Positions 53,782 to 63,576 of a stretch of DNA of 64,000 nt are shown in pieces. The stretch is from Terriglobia bacterium. GTDB lineage: Bacteria > Acidobacteriota > Terriglobia > Terriglobales > Acidobacteriaceae. Within the stretch, counting starts at the first letter, position 1; each line of letters opens with the position of its first letter. The position numbers were made by a program, and so were the translations under genes. The stretch is taken from positions 1-64,000 of the forward strand of contig JAIQFT010000016.1 of assembly GCA_020073185.1 (NCBI GenBank), in the 5' to 3' direction. The notes beneath the pieces were generated by a model. It did not search any database. It was not told the DNA's origin and saw nothing but the letters and a program-made list of their open reading frames with translations.

Positions 53782-55089
53782 ATGGCCAACGACACGCTCA
53801 CCATCATCGACAACCGCACCAACCGCAGCTACACGCTGCCCATCGAACACGGCACCATTCGCTCCATGGACCTGCGTCAAATCAAGACCGGTCCCGACGA
53901 TTTTGGCCTGATGGGATACGACCCGGCCTTCATGAATACCGCTTCCTGCCACAGTAGGATCACCTTCATTGACGGCGACCGTGGCATTCTCCGCTACCGC
54001 GGCTACAACATCGAGGACCTGGCCGAGAACTGCACCTTCCTCGAAGTCGCGTACCTCCTGCTGAACGGCGAGCTGCCTACGCCCGAGCAGCGCCAGGAGT
54101 GGATCAAGCAAGTGACGTTCCACACCATGGTGCACGAGGGGACGCGCAGCTTCATCGGGCACTTTCGCTACGACGCCCATCCCATGGGCATCCTGGTCAG
54201 CGCGCTGGCGGCGCTCTCCACTGTCTACCCTGAAGCTAAGAACATCTCCGACCCCGAGTGCCGGCGGATGCAGATCGTGCGCCTGATCGCCAAGACGCCC
54301 ACCCTGGCCGCCTACTCCTATCGCCACAGCCTCGGATACCCGATCGTTTATCCCGACAACGATCTCAGCTACACCGAAAATTTCATGAATATGCTGTGGA
54401 AGATGGTGGAGCCCAAGTACGTCGCCAATCCGGTGATGGCCCGCGCCCTCGACGTGCTCTTCATCCTCCACGCCGACCATGAGCAGAACTGCTCCGCCAA
54501 CGCCATGCGCTCGGTCGGCAGCTCCCAGGCCGACCCGTACCTATCGGCGGCCGGAGCGGCGGCGGCGCTGGCCGGCCCGCTGCATGGCGGCGCCAACGAG
54601 GCCGTTTTGCGCATGCTCGACGAGATCGGGGACATCAAGCACGTGCCTGAGTACGTGAAGCGCATCAAGGAGGGCAAGGGCAAGCTGATGGGCTTCGGTC
54701 ATCGCGTCTACAAGAACTACGATCCCCGCGCCCGCATCATCAAGCAGACCGCCGAGGACGTGTTCAAGGTCACCGGCCGCAATCCCAAGCTGGACATTGC
54801 CCTCGCGCTGGAGAGGGTCGCGCTGGAGGACGAGTACTTCATCTCGCGCAAACTCTATCCCAACGTGGACTTTTACAGCGGCATCATTTACCAGGCGATG
54901 GGCTTTAAGCCCGACATGTTCACCGTGCTATTCGCCATTCCGCGCATGGCCGGCTGGCTGGCGCAGTGGCAGGAATTGCTGGAGGACCGCGAACAGAAGA
55001 TCGCCCGCCCGCGACAGGTCTACCTCGGACACGAGCTGCGGAAGGTCGAAAAGCCCCGGCAGACAGAGCGCGCTTTCGTCACCCGCTAG
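53782..55089 (+). CDS. gltA: citrate synthase
   Basis: 435 aa from ATG 53782 with GAGGAGG upstream; an in-frame extension to 53620 runs through repeat DNA and is rejected. Type II hexameric-like citrate synthase: SYRHSLGYPIVYPDND, the catalytic-His region LHADHEQNCSANAMRSVGSS, GPLHGGANEAVLRML and GFGHRVYKNYDPRARIIK. It condenses acetyl-CoA with oxaloacetate. Monocistronic. Confidence 0.96.
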   Translation: MANDTLTIIDNRTNRSYTLPIEHGTIRSMDLRQIKTGPDDFGLMGYDPAFMNTASCHSRITFIDGDRGILRYRGYNIEDLAENCTFLEVAYLLLNGELPTPEQRQEWIKQVTFHTMVHEGTRSFIGHFRYDAHPMGILVSALAALSTVYPEAKNISDPECRRMQIVRLIAKTPTLAAYSYRHSLGYPIVYPDNDLSYTENFMNMLWKMVEPKYVANPVMARALDVLFILHADHEQNCSANAMRSVGSSQADPYLSAAGAAAALAGPLHGGANEAVLRMLDEIGDIKHVPEYVKRIKEGKGKLMGFGHRVYKNYDPRARIIKQTAEDVFKVTGRNPKLDIALALERVALEDEYFISRKLYPNVDFYSGIIYQAMGFKPDMFTVLFAIPRMAGWLAQWQELLEDREQKIARPRQVYLGHELRKVEKPRQTERAFVTR

Positions 55090-55118
55090 CGCAACCGCCT
55101 TGTTCGTAGCCGGAACAG

Positions 55119-55172
55119 GGTAGTCCGCGGCCCGGGACAACCCGGACTGCGGACTGCCGGCTCCGGACTACC
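55119..55172. terminator. hairpin between convergent gltA and response regulator
   Basis: GGTAGTCCG (55119-55127) pairs with CGGACTACC (55164-55172). The loop itself folds through CCGGG and CCCGG. It lies between two converging genes, so it may block transcription from both sides, though no T-run is present. Confidence 0.4.
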
Positions 55173-55238
55173 GCGAATTTCCGCAGTGCAGGGTCTTGTG
55201 TTGCAAGCCCTGGGCCGGAGCCTGAAGCCCACAGCTTG

Positions 55239-55892
55239 CTACGCCACCGCTTTGCGGAGTTCGTTGCGCGCGATTGCCGCCAGCTCCAAGCGGTCGTGCG
55301 CGCCGGTCTTGTTGAAGATGGACTGCAGGTGGCACTTCACCGTGTTCTCGCTGATGCTCAACTCCCCCGCAATGTCCTTGTTCTTCATTCCGCGGCCCAC
55401 CAGCGCGGCGATCTGCCGCTCCCGCTCCGACAATCGCCGCATCGCGGACGGCTCTTGCCTGGTTTCGCGCGCCATCGCACTCAATACCTGCTGCGCCAGG
55501 TCTTCCGAGAACGCGAGTTCGCCGTTGGCCACCGAGCGGATGGCGGCAAAAAGCCGCTCGGGGCCTTCTCGCTTCAACACCAGCCCACGGGCGCCGAGCC
55601 GGACTACTTGCACGTAGTCGAGCTGGTTCTCCGATCCGGTGAGCACGAGCGACGCAACCTGGCTGCCCGCCTTGTCCAGCGTGCGCAACACTTGGAAGCC
55701 GTCGGTATGGGGCAGAAAAAGGTCTAGCACCAGAACCTGCGCATGATTCTGATTTACCATTCGCAGAGCTTCCGCTCCGGTGGCCGCTTTGCCCACCACC
55801 TCGAAGTCCTTCTGCGTGTTCAGCAGCAGAGCGAGGGATTCGCGCAACACCGCATGGTCATCGGCGATTACGATCGGGATCCGGTTGTCCAT
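55239..55892 (-). CDS. NarL/LuxR-type response regulator
   Basis: 217 aa from ATG 55892, at the start of the receiver domain. Receiver: acidic pair in IPIVIADDHAVLRESLALLL, phosphorylatable Asp in VLVLDLFLPHTDGF, Thr in SLVLTGSENQ; the usual switch Lys region reads GLVLKREGPE. Output: LuxR helix-turn-helix RRLSERERQIAALVGRGMKN, then LSISENTVKCHLQSIF. No sensor kinase lies beside it. Targets unknown. Confidence 0.9.
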   Translation of the reverse strand: MDNRIPIVIADDHAVLRESLALLLNTQKDFEVVGKAATGAEALRMVNQNHAQVLVLDLFLPHTDGFQVLRTLDKAGSQVASLVLTGSENQLDYVQVVRLGARGLVLKREGPERLFAAIRSVANGELAFSEDLAQQVLSAMARETRQEPSAMRRLSERERQIAALVGRGMKNKDIAGELSISENTVKCHLQSIFNKTGAHDRLELAAIARNELRKAVA

Positions 55893-56113
55893 TGACCGTA
55901 TGGTACACACAACTGTCATTACCTTACGATGCAACGAGCCGAGGCTGGGATAGCTGCCGATCTTCATTTTGGGCCGGCCTCCCGCCTTGACCCCGTTTCC
56001 CGGAAACCTGATTTCCCTGATCCCTTTCGCGGCGCCCGCGAATCAACCATCGCAAATCGGAAATTAGAAGTGGTATATTCCGCCACAGCCCCCAGCCCAT
56101 CGCAGGAGATGCC

Positions 56114-56713
56114 GTGACGGTCGACGAGGAACTCGACGCCCTGGAGCAGAACGTACGTAGGCTGAAAATTGAGTACGACATCTTTTTCGGCGGCGGCTCC
56201 AAAAAACCGCCCGCCGACACCGAGTGGCGCGTCCAGAACCTGATTAAGAAGCACAGTGACTCCTCCAAGCTGAGTTACTCGCAGCGCTTCAGGTACAACG
56301 GCATTGTCCAGCGCTACGCCCTGTTCAGCGACCTGTGGCGCCAGAAGATGAAGATCAAGGAAGAAGGCTACCGCCGGCCGCAGGACGCCGTCCTCGGCAT
56401 TCAGGGCATGCGTCGCGAGGAGGAGAAGGCGGCTGCCGCGGCCCTGGAAGCGGGCGCCGTCGAGGAGCCGTTCAAGATTCACTGCTCCGATGTCGAAGCG
56501 GACCACGCCGCCGTCAAGTCGCTCTTTGACGCCATGATGGAAGCCAGAAAGAAGGCGGGCCAGCCGGTCGATCCCAACAGTTTTGACTCCTTCAAGGCCT
56601 TCGTCAAGAAAAAGACCGAGCAGATCCGCAGCGAGTACGACTGCTTGGGCGTTGAATTTTCGGTCGTGATGCAAGAAGGCCAGGTCAGGCTGAAGGCAAA
56701 AGCAAAAACCTAG
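56114..56713 (+). CDS. MXAN_5187 C-terminal-domain-like protein
   Basis: 199 aa from GTG 56114, with AGGAG 6 nt upstream. An acidic/basic helical protein: LEQNVRRLKIEYDIFFGG, KKPPADTEWRVQNLIKKH and FRYNGIVQRYALFSDLWRQK match the pattern of MXAN_5187-like C-terminal domains of myxobacteria and Acidobacteriota. Function unknown; no signal peptide. It is divergent from the response regulator, so a regulatory link is conceivable. Confidence 0.65.
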   Translation: MTVDEELDALEQNVRRLKIEYDIFFGGGSKKPPADTEWRVQNLIKKHSDSSKLSYSQRFRYNGIVQRYALFSDLWRQKMKIKEEGYRRPQDAVLGIQGMRREEEKAAAAALEAGAVEEPFKIHCSDVEADHAAVKSLFDAMMEARKKAGQPVDPNSFDSFKAFVKKKTEQIRSEYDCLGVEFSVVMQEGQVRLKAKAKT

Positions 56714-56744
56714 TTTCGAGGTTCTAACTGTCGCTCCGAAGGTT

Positions 56745-56763
56745 TGCCGACCTCCCGTCGGCA
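56745..56763 (+). terminator. short hairpin after the MXAN_5187-like gene
   Basis: TGCCGAC-CTCCC-GTCGGCA, a perfect 7-bp stem 30 nt past the stop. Only a weak T content follows, so efficiency is uncertain. Next to it is a low-complexity string containing TTCCGCAGTTCCACAGTTCC. Confidence 0.35.
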
Positions 56764-56871
56764 CATTCAATTACCCGATTCCGCAGTTCCACAGTTCCGC
56801 ATTCATTCTCGGCGCTCTCGGTGTCTCGGTGGTTACTTGCCAGTCCCTCGACGTGGGCAGACAGTGGAACC

Positions 56872-57417
56872 ATGACCCACCAGGCCCTGGTCGAACTCGC
56901 TGTCCGCTGGCTGCGCACGAGGTATCGGTGCGGCATCATCCTTTCCGAGCAGGCCTGCTGCAGCGGTGAAATTCCTGACGTGATCGGCTGGAAAGCGAGC
57001 TGCCGGTCCGTCCTGATCGAATGTAAGGTCTCGCGCGCCGATTTCCTCACCGACCGCGGCAAGCCCTGGCGCGTCGATCCCCAGGTCGCCCTCGGCTGCG
57101 AACGCTTCTACATGGCGCCGGCGGGTTTGATCGCCGCCGCCGAACTGCCTCCCGGATGGGGACTGCTTGAAGTTCGCGGGCGCAAGCTGGAGATCGCCGT
57201 CGCCTGTAATAAGCGGAAATCGCTGCGCACGCCCGAAGGCCTGCTCAACGAGATGAACCTGCTGCTGGCCAGCTTGCGGCGCGTGGAAATCCGCATCGAA
57301 CCGCAGACCATCACCGACTTTTTGAAATGGGAGAATCGCCTGGCACGCTACAACGGCGGCGCGCTGCCGCAGGGCGTCAGCGACCCGACCGGGCTTAACG
57401 CGTACTTGCGTGTTTAG
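56872..57417 (+). CDS. PD-(D/E)XK nuclease-like (MmcB-like) protein
   Basis: 181 aa from ATG 56872. The nuclease-fold core reads EIPDVIGWKASCRSVLIECK, i.e. Asp then Glu-x-Lys at the right spacing, followed by VSRADFLTDRGKPWRVDP and PPGWGLLEVRGRKLEIAV. This resembles MmcB-type DNA-repair proteins and related PD-(D/E)XK domains. A DNA-processing role is likely; the substrate is unknown. Not part of a restriction system here: no methylase adjoins it. Confidence 0.7.
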   Translation: MTHQALVELAVRWLRTRYRCGIILSEQACCSGEIPDVIGWKASCRSVLIECKVSRADFLTDRGKPWRVDPQVALGCERFYMAPAGLIAAAELPPGWGLLEVRGRKLEIAVACNKRKSLRTPEGLLNEMNLLLASLRRVEIRIEPQTITDFLKWENRLARYNGGALPQGVSDPTGLNAYLRV

Positions 57418-57444
57418 GTCACGGCTTTCGCAATTGTCACTGAC

Positions 57445-57468
57445 TAGCTGTGACCCCCGTCACAGCTA
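57445..57468. promoter_or_regulatory. Crp-type palindrome upstream of purH
   Basis: TAGCTGTGAC-CCCC-GTCACAGCTA is a perfect 10-bp inverted repeat with a 4-nt centre. Inside it TGTGA-CCCCCG-TCACA matches both Crp half-sites exactly at 6-nt spacing. It lies 66 bp before the purH ATG, where it could act on the promoter. Confidence 0.6.
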
Positions 57469-57533
57469 CTCTGTTCGCTGCTAAGATTTAATTCTGCTTC
57501 CCGCCCAATCCCGCACCCATCGGAAAGGAGCTC

Positions 57534-59111
57534 ATGGCAAAGATTCAGCGCGCCATCCTCAGCGTCACCGACAAGACTGGTCTGGCGGACTTCGCCAAAC
57601 AACTGGCAGACCTCGGCGTCGAACTCATCTCCACCGGCGGCACTGCGCGCCTGCTGCGCGACAGCGGCATCAAGGTCAAGGACATCTCCGAGCTCACCGG
57701 CTTCCCCGAGATGCTCGACGGCCGGGTCAAGACGCTGCATCCGCGGGTGCACGGCGGCATCCTGCACCTGCGCTCCAATCCCGAGCACCGCTCCACCGTC
57801 GCCGAGCACGGCATCCAGCCCATCGACATGGTGGTGGTGAACCTCTACGCCTTCGAGAAGACCGCCGCCAAGCCGGGCGTGCGCCTGGACGAACTGATCG
57901 AGAACATCGATATCGGCGGGCCTTCCATGATCCGCTCGGCGGCAAAGAATTTTCACGACGTCGCGGTCGTGACCTCGCCCGTCGACTATCCCGCCATCGT
58001 GGACGAAATGCGCTCCTGTGGCGGCGAACTCTCCGGCGCCACCAAGTGGAAGCTGGCGCAGAAGGCCTTCGCCCTCACCGCCTCGTACGATTCCGCCATT
58101 GCCTCCACACTGGAGCGCGTGCACGCCAACGGCGACTTCGAACTCCAGACCCAGGATGGTTTTGCGGCCACCTTGCGCCTTCGCTACAACAAGGTGATGA
58201 ACCTGCGCTACGGCGAGAACCCGCACCAGAAGGCGGCCATGTATTCCGACGGCACCAGCGCCGGCGTCGCCAATGGCAAGCAGCTCCAAGGCAAGGAACT
58301 CTCCTACAACAACATCGTTGATCTCCAGGCCGCCTGGGACCTAGCCGCCGAGTTCGACGAGCCCTTCTGCGCCATCATCAAGCACACCAACCCCTGCGGC
58401 AGCGCCGTGGGCAAGGATTCCATCGAAGCCTTCCGGCGCGCCTTCGAGTGCGATCCCGTATCCGCTTTCGGTGGCGTCATCGCGCTCAACCGCCCGGTGG
58501 ACGGCGCCATCGCCGAAGCCATCGCCGGCCTGCGGCATAACGGCGTGGCCCTATTCATCGAGTGCATCATCGCTCCCGCCTTCGACGACGCCGCGCGCGC
58601 CCGCTTCGGCAAGCGCAAGGATCTACGCCTGCTGGAAGTCACGCCCGCGCCCATGAAGTACGTCATGAAAGCCATCTCCGGTGGCGTGCTGGTTCAGGAC
58701 AACGACCTGCACAGGCTCGATCCTGCCTCGGTGAAAGTGGTCAGCCAGCGCCCGCCCACCGAGCGGGAAATGCGTGACCTGCTGTTCGCCTGGAAGATCG
58801 GCAAGCACGTCAAGTCGAACGCGATTCTTTATGCCAAGGACGGTCGCAGCGTCGGCGTCGGCGCCGGCCAGATGAGCCGCGTCGACTCCGCCAAGATCGG
58901 CGCCATGAAATCGCTGCTGGGAACCAATGGTTCAGTCGCCGCTTCGGACGCGTTCTTTCCCTTCCCCGACGGCGTAGAAGAAATCGCCAAAGCCGGCGCC
59001 ACCGCCATCATCCAGCCCGGCGGCTCGGTGCGCGATCAGGAAGTGATCGACACTGCTAACAAGCTCGGTCTTGCGATGGTGACGACCGGCATCCGGCATT
59101 TCCGTCACTGA
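57534..59111 (+). CDS. purH: bifunctional AICAR transformylase/IMP cyclohydrolase
   Basis: 525 aa, standard PurH length. The N-terminal MGS-like IMP cyclohydrolase domain has [20 protein letters not shown], then STGGTARLL and [15 protein letters not shown]. The C-terminal AICAR transformylase has [29 protein letters not shown] (catalytic Lys-His) and [18 protein letters not shown]. It catalyses the last two steps to IMP. AAAGGAGC precedes ATG 57534. Confidence 0.97.
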   Translation: MAKIQRAILSVTDKTGLADFAKQLADLGVELISTGGTARLLRDSGIKVKDISELTGFPEMLDGRVKTLHPRVHGGILHLRSNPEHRSTVAEHGIQPIDMVVVNLYAFEKTAAKPGVRLDELIENIDIGGPSMIRSAAKNFHDVAVVTSPVDYPAIVDEMRSCGGELSGATKWKLAQKAFALTASYDSAIASTLERVHANGDFELQTQDGFAATLRLRYNKVMNLRYGENPHQKAAMYSDGTSAGVANGKQLQGKELSYNNIVDLQAAWDLAAEFDEPFCAIIKHTNPCGSAVGKDSIEAFRRAFECDPVSAFGGVIALNRPVDGAIAEAIAGLRHNGVALFIECIIAPAFDDAARARFGKRKDLRLLEVTPAPMKYVMKAISGGVLVQDNDLHRLDPASVKVVSQRPPTEREMRDLLFAWKIGKHVKSNAILYAKDGRSVGVGAGQMSRVDSAKIGAMKSLLGTNGSVAASDAFFPFPDGVEEIAKAGATAIIQPGGSVRDQEVIDTANKLGLAMVTTGIRHFRH

Positions 59112-59324
59112 GGCGCGGCAAGGATGGCAAGGATGGATGATGATAATGATACGTGGCTTGACAACCGGCGCGGTGTGCGCCATTGCGGAACTTTGGTAAC
59201 GCGTCTTTCTCCCTACGCCAACGCAACTCCCTCTTGAATTTCGCGTAAAATTAGAGTGACACCCGCCGGAAGGGATTAGCATCCAACCCGTGGAGTGGTA
59301 TTTCTGTCTCGATTAAGGACGTCA

Positions 59325-61433
59325 ATGATCACCGGTAAGCCCGCCTTAGTTGTACTTCTGCTTGCCTCCCTGGGTGGTGCAGCGCAAACGGCTCCGGCCG
59401 TCAATCCCGCACCCGCATCGCAAGCCCCAGCCGCTGCCGCCCCGAACACCTCCAAGCAGGCCAGGAAAATCGACCACGCCGCCTCGTATTACCACTACGC
59501 CCTGGCCCACATGTACGAAGAGTTGGTTGCGATCTATGGCCGTCCCGAGTACGCCAACAAGGCAATCGACGAATACCGGCTTGCCATCGAGAACGATCCC
59601 GCCTCCGAATTCCTGAACGCCGGCCTGGCGGAGCTTTTTGCCAAGACGGGCCGCATCCGCGACGCGGTACTGGAGGCGCAGGACATCATCAAGCGCGATC
59701 CCAACAATCTTGAGGCCCGCAAGCTGCTCGGCCGCATCTACCTGCGCTCGCTCGGCGACCTGCAGGCGGGCACGCAGTCGCAGGAAATCCTGAAGCGGGC
59801 CATCGAGCAGTACGAAGCCATTGTCCGCCTCGAGCCCAAGAACCTGGAGAACCATGTCCTGCTGGGCCGGCTCTACCGGCTCGACAACGAACTGCTCAAG
59901 GCGGAGAGCGAATTCAAAACCGCGGTCAGCCTGGAGCCCGGCTCCGAAGAGGCGCTCACCACCCTCGCCTATCTCTACAACGAGGAGGGCGACTCGGCCC
60001 GCGCCGCCGAGGTACTGAAGAAGGTTCCCGAGTCGCAGCGCACCGGCAAGCTCTACTCCGCGCTCGGTTACACCTACGAGCAGCAGAAGGACTACAAGAA
60101 CGCCATCGCGGCGTACAAGAAAGCCGCCGATCTGGATCACGACAACCTCGATGCGGTGCGCGGCCTGGCGCAGAACTTGATGAGCGACAATCAGAACGAC
60201 GCCGCGCTGGAGCAGTACAAGACCATCGTCGAAGCCGACCCGCACGACGTTCAGAGCCTGATGCGCATCGCCGAAATCTACCGCCGCAGCGGCCGCTTCG
60301 ACGATGCCCTCGCCACCCTCAAGAAGGCCGATGCCGAGGTGCAGGACTCGCAGGAAGTCCCCTACAACATGGCCGTCATTTACCAGGCGCAAGGCAAGTT
60401 TGACGACGCCATCCAGGTGCTCAACCGCCTGTTGCAGAAGAACGAGAAGCCCGACGGCACCTTCACCCCCGGCGAGCGCAACAATCGCGCCGTGTTCCTG
60501 GAGCGTCTGGGCACCATCTATCGCGACACCGGGAAGACGCAGCTCGCCATTGATACTTTCAAAAAAATGCTCGTCCTCGGCGACGACAACGTCACCCGCG
60601 GTTATCAGCAGTTGATTGACACCTACCGCGAAGCCAAGCAGTGGAAGGAAGCCACCGCCATCGCGCAGGACGCGGTCGCCAAGCTTCCCAAGGACCGCAA
60701 TTTGAAGATGGTGCTCGCGGGCCAGTTGGCCGACACCGGCCAGGTGGACCAGGGCCTCAGCCTCATCAAAGGCATGCTCAAGGGCACGCCCGACGACCGC
60801 GAGGTCTACATCTCCCTGTCGCAGGTCTACAGCCGCCTGAAGCGCTGGCCGGAAGCCGAGGAGGCCCTGGCCAAGGCCGACCAGCTCTCCAGCAAGCCGG
60901 AGGAGAAGGACTACATCATCTTCGTTGCCGGATCCATCTATGAGCGGCAGAAGAAGTACGACAAGGCCGAGGAGATGTTCAAGAAGGTGCTGGCCAACGA
61001 TCCCAACAGCGCGGTCACCCTCAACTATCTCGGCTACATGCTCGCCGACCGCGGCGTGCGCCTGGAAGAAGCGCTCGGGTACGTGAAGAAAGCCATCCAG
61101 CTCGATCCGCAGAACGGCGCCTATCTCGATTCGCTCGGCTGGGCCTACTTCAAACTGGGCAACTACGAACTGGCGGAAGAGAGCCTCCGAAAGGCCATTG
61201 ATCGCATCCAGAACGATCCCACCGTGCTCGACCACATGGGCGACTTGCTGCAGAAGACCGAGCGCCTGAAGCTCGCAGCCGCCTACTGGGAGCGCGCGCT
61301 GGCCGAGTGGGCCAAGAGCGTGCCCACCGACGTGGACAACACCGAGGTCGCCAGGGTGCAGAAGAAGCTCGACTCTGCCCGCGTCCGCCTGGCCAAGCAG
61401 AACGAACGCAAGGCGGAAGCGGTGAAACCCTAG
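59325..61433 (+). CDS. large secreted TPR protein
   Basis: 702 aa from ATG 59325 (AAGGA upstream; GTG 59295 is worse placed). Signal peptide PALVVLLLASLGGAAQT and an Ala/Pro-rich linker, then at least fourteen tetratricopeptide repeats filling residues ~70-690 (for example YSALGYTYEQQKDYKNAIAA; NYLGYMLADRGVRLEEALGY). TPR proteins are scaffolds; this one should act in the periplasm or at the outer membrane. A strong terminator follows, so it is transcribed alone or as the last gene. Confidence 0.9.
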   Translation: MITGKPALVVLLLASLGGAAQTAPAVNPAPASQAPAAAAPNTSKQARKIDHAASYYHYALAHMYEELVAIYGRPEYANKAIDEYRLAIENDPASEFLNAGLAELFAKTGRIRDAVLEAQDIIKRDPNNLEARKLLGRIYLRSLGDLQAGTQSQEILKRAIEQYEAIVRLEPKNLENHVLLGRLYRLDNELLKAESEFKTAVSLEPGSEEALTTLAYLYNEEGDSARAAEVLKKVPESQRTGKLYSALGYTYEQQKDYKNAIAAYKKAADLDHDNLDAVRGLAQNLMSDNQNDAALEQYKTIVEADPHDVQSLMRIAEIYRRSGRFDDALATLKKADAEVQDSQEVPYNMAVIYQAQGKFDDAIQVLNRLLQKNEKPDGTFTPGERNNRAVFLERLGTIYRDTGKTQLAIDTFKKMLVLGDDNVTRGYQQLIDTYREAKQWKEATAIAQDAVAKLPKDRNLKMVLAGQLADTGQVDQGLSLIKGMLKGTPDDREVYISLSQVYSRLKRWPEAEEALAKADQLSSKPEEKDYIIFVAGSIYERQKKYDKAEEMFKKVLANDPNSAVTLNYLGYMLADRGVRLEEALGYVKKAIQLDPQNGAYLDSLGWAYFKLGNYELAEESLRKAIDRIQNDPTVLDHMGDLLQKTERLKLAAAYWERALAEWAKSVPTDVDNTEVARVQKKLDSARVRLAKQNERKAEAVKP

Positions 61434-61468
61434 TTTCGAGTTTCAGTTTCAGTTTCGAGTTTCAGTTG

Positions 61469-61498
61469 GTCCGGCCGGAGATGGCCGGACTTTCTTTT
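61469..61498 (+). terminator. rho-independent terminator after the TPR gene
   Basis: GTCCGGCC-GGAGAT-GGCCGGAC, a perfect 8-bp GC stem, is followed directly by TTTCTTTT. It is 35 nt past the TPR stop. Before it is a string of TTTCAGTTTCGAG repeats. Confidence 0.85.
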
Positions 61499-61631
61499 GC
61501 CACAGATCAACAGTGATCAACGCAGATTGAAAATGTTCCGACCTGCTTTTGCATCGACCATCGACCGCTTTCTCGCAACTCGCAACTCGAAACAACTTGA
61601 AACTAGCAACCAGAAACTAGAAACTGTCTTC

Positions 61632-62765
61632 ATGCTCGCTCCCTACGCCGCGCGCGTTGAACAGAGCCGCGGGCGGCGTCATCCCGAGGCTTCGCACCCC
61701 TACCGCACCGACTACCAGCGCGACCGCGACCGCGTTGTCCACGCGCGCGCCTTCCGCCGCCTCGAGGACAAAACCCAGGTCTTCACCCGCCGCTACTCTG
61801 ACCACTTCCGCAACCGCTTGACCCACACCATCGAGGTGGCGCAGATTTCGCGCACCATCGCCGCACAACTCGGGCTGGAGGTGGACCTGGTCGAGGCGCT
61901 TGCGCTGGTTCACGACATCGGCCATCCGCCCTTCGGCCACGCCGGCGAAAAGGCGCTCGACGCCGCCATGCGGGCCCACGGCTCCTTTTTCGACCACAAC
62001 CTGCACGCGCTGCGCATCGTCGAGGACTTCGAGCAGCGCTACGCCGCCTTCCGCGGGCTCAACCTCACGTTTGAAGTCCGCGAAGGCATCATCAAGCACT
62101 CCCGCGATTGCAGCCCGCAGGAGTTTCCCGAGCTTGCCGAGTACCTGCTCGACCAGCGTCCGCCGCTGGAGGCGCAGCTCATTGACCTCACCGACGAGAT
62201 CGCCTACAACACCGCCGACCTCGACGACGGCTACGAGGCCCACATCCTCAAACTCGAGGATATCCGCGCCGGCCTGCCCGTCTTCAATCGCTTTTACGAA
62301 CAGGCGGAGGCGCGCTATCCGGCAGTCCGCGAGAAACTGAAATTCAACGAAGCGCTCAAGGCCGTGCTCGACCGCATGGTTTCCGACCTGATCTCGGCGG
62401 CATGCCGCCGCATCGACGAAGCCGGCGTGAAGTCGCTCGCCGACGTTCGCGCCTGCCCCACGCGCTTGGCCGGCTTCAGCGCTGAAGTCGAAACCGAGCG
62501 CCTTCAGTCGAAGTCATTTCTCCACGAAAAGCTCTATTACAGCGACGCACTGCGACCGGAAAAGTCCGGCGCCGAGCGCGTCGTGACCGAATTGTTCTCC
62601 TACTGGACGGCGCATCCCGAGTCGCTGCCCACGAGCTATCGCGAGCAGACCACCCGCGAGCCCGTGCACCGCATTGTTTGCGATTACATTGCCGGCATGA
62701 CCGACAGCTTCATCCTCCACCAGCACCGGGAACTCTGTGGCAACGGTGGAAGCGCCGGGCTCTAG
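61632..62765 (+). CDS. dGTPase-like HD-domain phosphohydrolase
   Basis: 377 aa from ATG 61632; the in-frame region upstream is low-complexity. HD metal ligands: His in NRLTHTIEVAQISRTIA, His-Asp in VHDIGHPPFGHAGE, and Asp in LIDLTDEIAYNTADLDDGYE. The N-terminal FRRLEDKTQVF motif is typical of the deoxyguanosinetriphosphate triphosphohydrolase-like type 2 group, which cleaves dNTPs to nucleoside and triphosphate. Cytosolic. Confidence 0.92.
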   Translation: MLAPYAARVEQSRGRRHPEASHPYRTDYQRDRDRVVHARAFRRLEDKTQVFTRRYSDHFRNRLTHTIEVAQISRTIAAQLGLEVDLVEALALVHDIGHPPFGHAGEKALDAAMRAHGSFFDHNLHALRIVEDFEQRYAAFRGLNLTFEVREGIIKHSRDCSPQEFPELAEYLLDQRPPLEAQLIDLTDEIAYNTADLDDGYEAHILKLEDIRAGLPVFNRFYEQAEARYPAVREKLKFNEALKAVLDRMVSDLISAACRRIDEAGVKSLADVRACPTRLAGFSAEVETERLQSKSFLHEKLYYSDALRPEKSGAERVVTELFSYWTAHPESLPTSYREQTTREPVHRIVCDYIAGMTDSFILHQHRELCGNGGSAGL

Positions 62766-62839
62766 TAGTTCCTGGTCGGTTCCGCCCAGCCACCAGCGAC
62801 CAACTACCGAAAACGTGAACTCAGCTAAAATCAAAAGCG

Positions 62840-63532
62840 ATGAAGCCCACACCGTTCCTGCTTCTCCTGTTTGCGTCTTCCCTCTGCGTCGCTCAAAGCA
62901 CCGCCGCCGTCCCCGTCACCAGGGAACCTCACCACCACCTCATTCTGGAGAACCAGTACACGCGCGTCTTCGATGTCACCGTCGCGCCCCACGAATCCAC
63001 GCTCATGCACCGCCACGACAACGACTACGTTGCCGTCATCCTCTCGCCCTCCGAGATTCAGAACGCGGTCGAAGGCAAGCCCGTCACCACCGGACGCGCC
63101 GGACTGGGCGAAGTGCGCTTCGTCTCCGCACCCATGACTCACCGCCTCACCGACACCGGCGACAAGCCGTTTCGCAACATCACCATTGAAATTCTGCACA
63201 AGAAGTCACCCCAGGCGAACGTGCCCGCCACCGAGCGCGGCCTCGACGTCGGCCACGGCGGCATGAGCGACGTCGTCGTGGACAACCGCGAGGTGCGCGT
63301 ACAGGAAGTGCAGATTGGCCCCGGCGGCATGCTGCACAAGCACACCCACAAGTTTCCTTTCCTGGTGGTGGCCATCAGCGACCTCGACCTGCACAACATG
63401 CCGCAAGGCAAGCCGGCGACCATGCTGCATCAGAAAGCCGGCGCGGTGAAATGGATCGGCGCCGGTTCCACCCACGAAATGATGAACATGGGCAAGCAGC
63501 AAGCCCACTTCATCGAGGTCGAATTCAAGTAG
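62840..63532 (+). CDS. secreted bicupin protein
   Basis: 230 aa. Signal peptide KPTPFLLLLFASSLCVAQS. Two cupin barrels: the first with the metal-ligand motif TLMHRHDNDYVAVIL, the second with GGMLHKHTHKFPFLVVAI; later His residues (STHEMMN) could complete a site. The enzyme activity is unknown: bicupins include dioxygenases, isomerases and binding proteins. Probably periplasmic. A strong bidirectional terminator follows. Confidence 0.82.
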   Translation: MKPTPFLLLLFASSLCVAQSTAAVPVTREPHHHLILENQYTRVFDVTVAPHESTLMHRHDNDYVAVILSPSEIQNAVEGKPVTTGRAGLGEVRFVSAPMTHRLTDTGDKPFRNITIEILHKKSPQANVPATERGLDVGHGGMSDVVVDNREVRVQEVQIGPGGMLHKHTHKFPFLVVAISDLDLHNMPQGKPATMLHQKAGAVKWIGAGSTHEMMNMGKQQAHFIEVEFK

Positions 63533-63576
63533 CGAATCGAGGAAACAGCCTGCCCAAAACGAAAGACAAGAACAAA

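Noticed and set aside
59346-61235. 629-aa minus-strand frame over the TPR protein gene
   Set aside because: The plus strand has clear tetratricopeptide repeats with signal peptide, binding site and terminator; the antisense product has only Val/Leu/Gly-rich shadow sequence.
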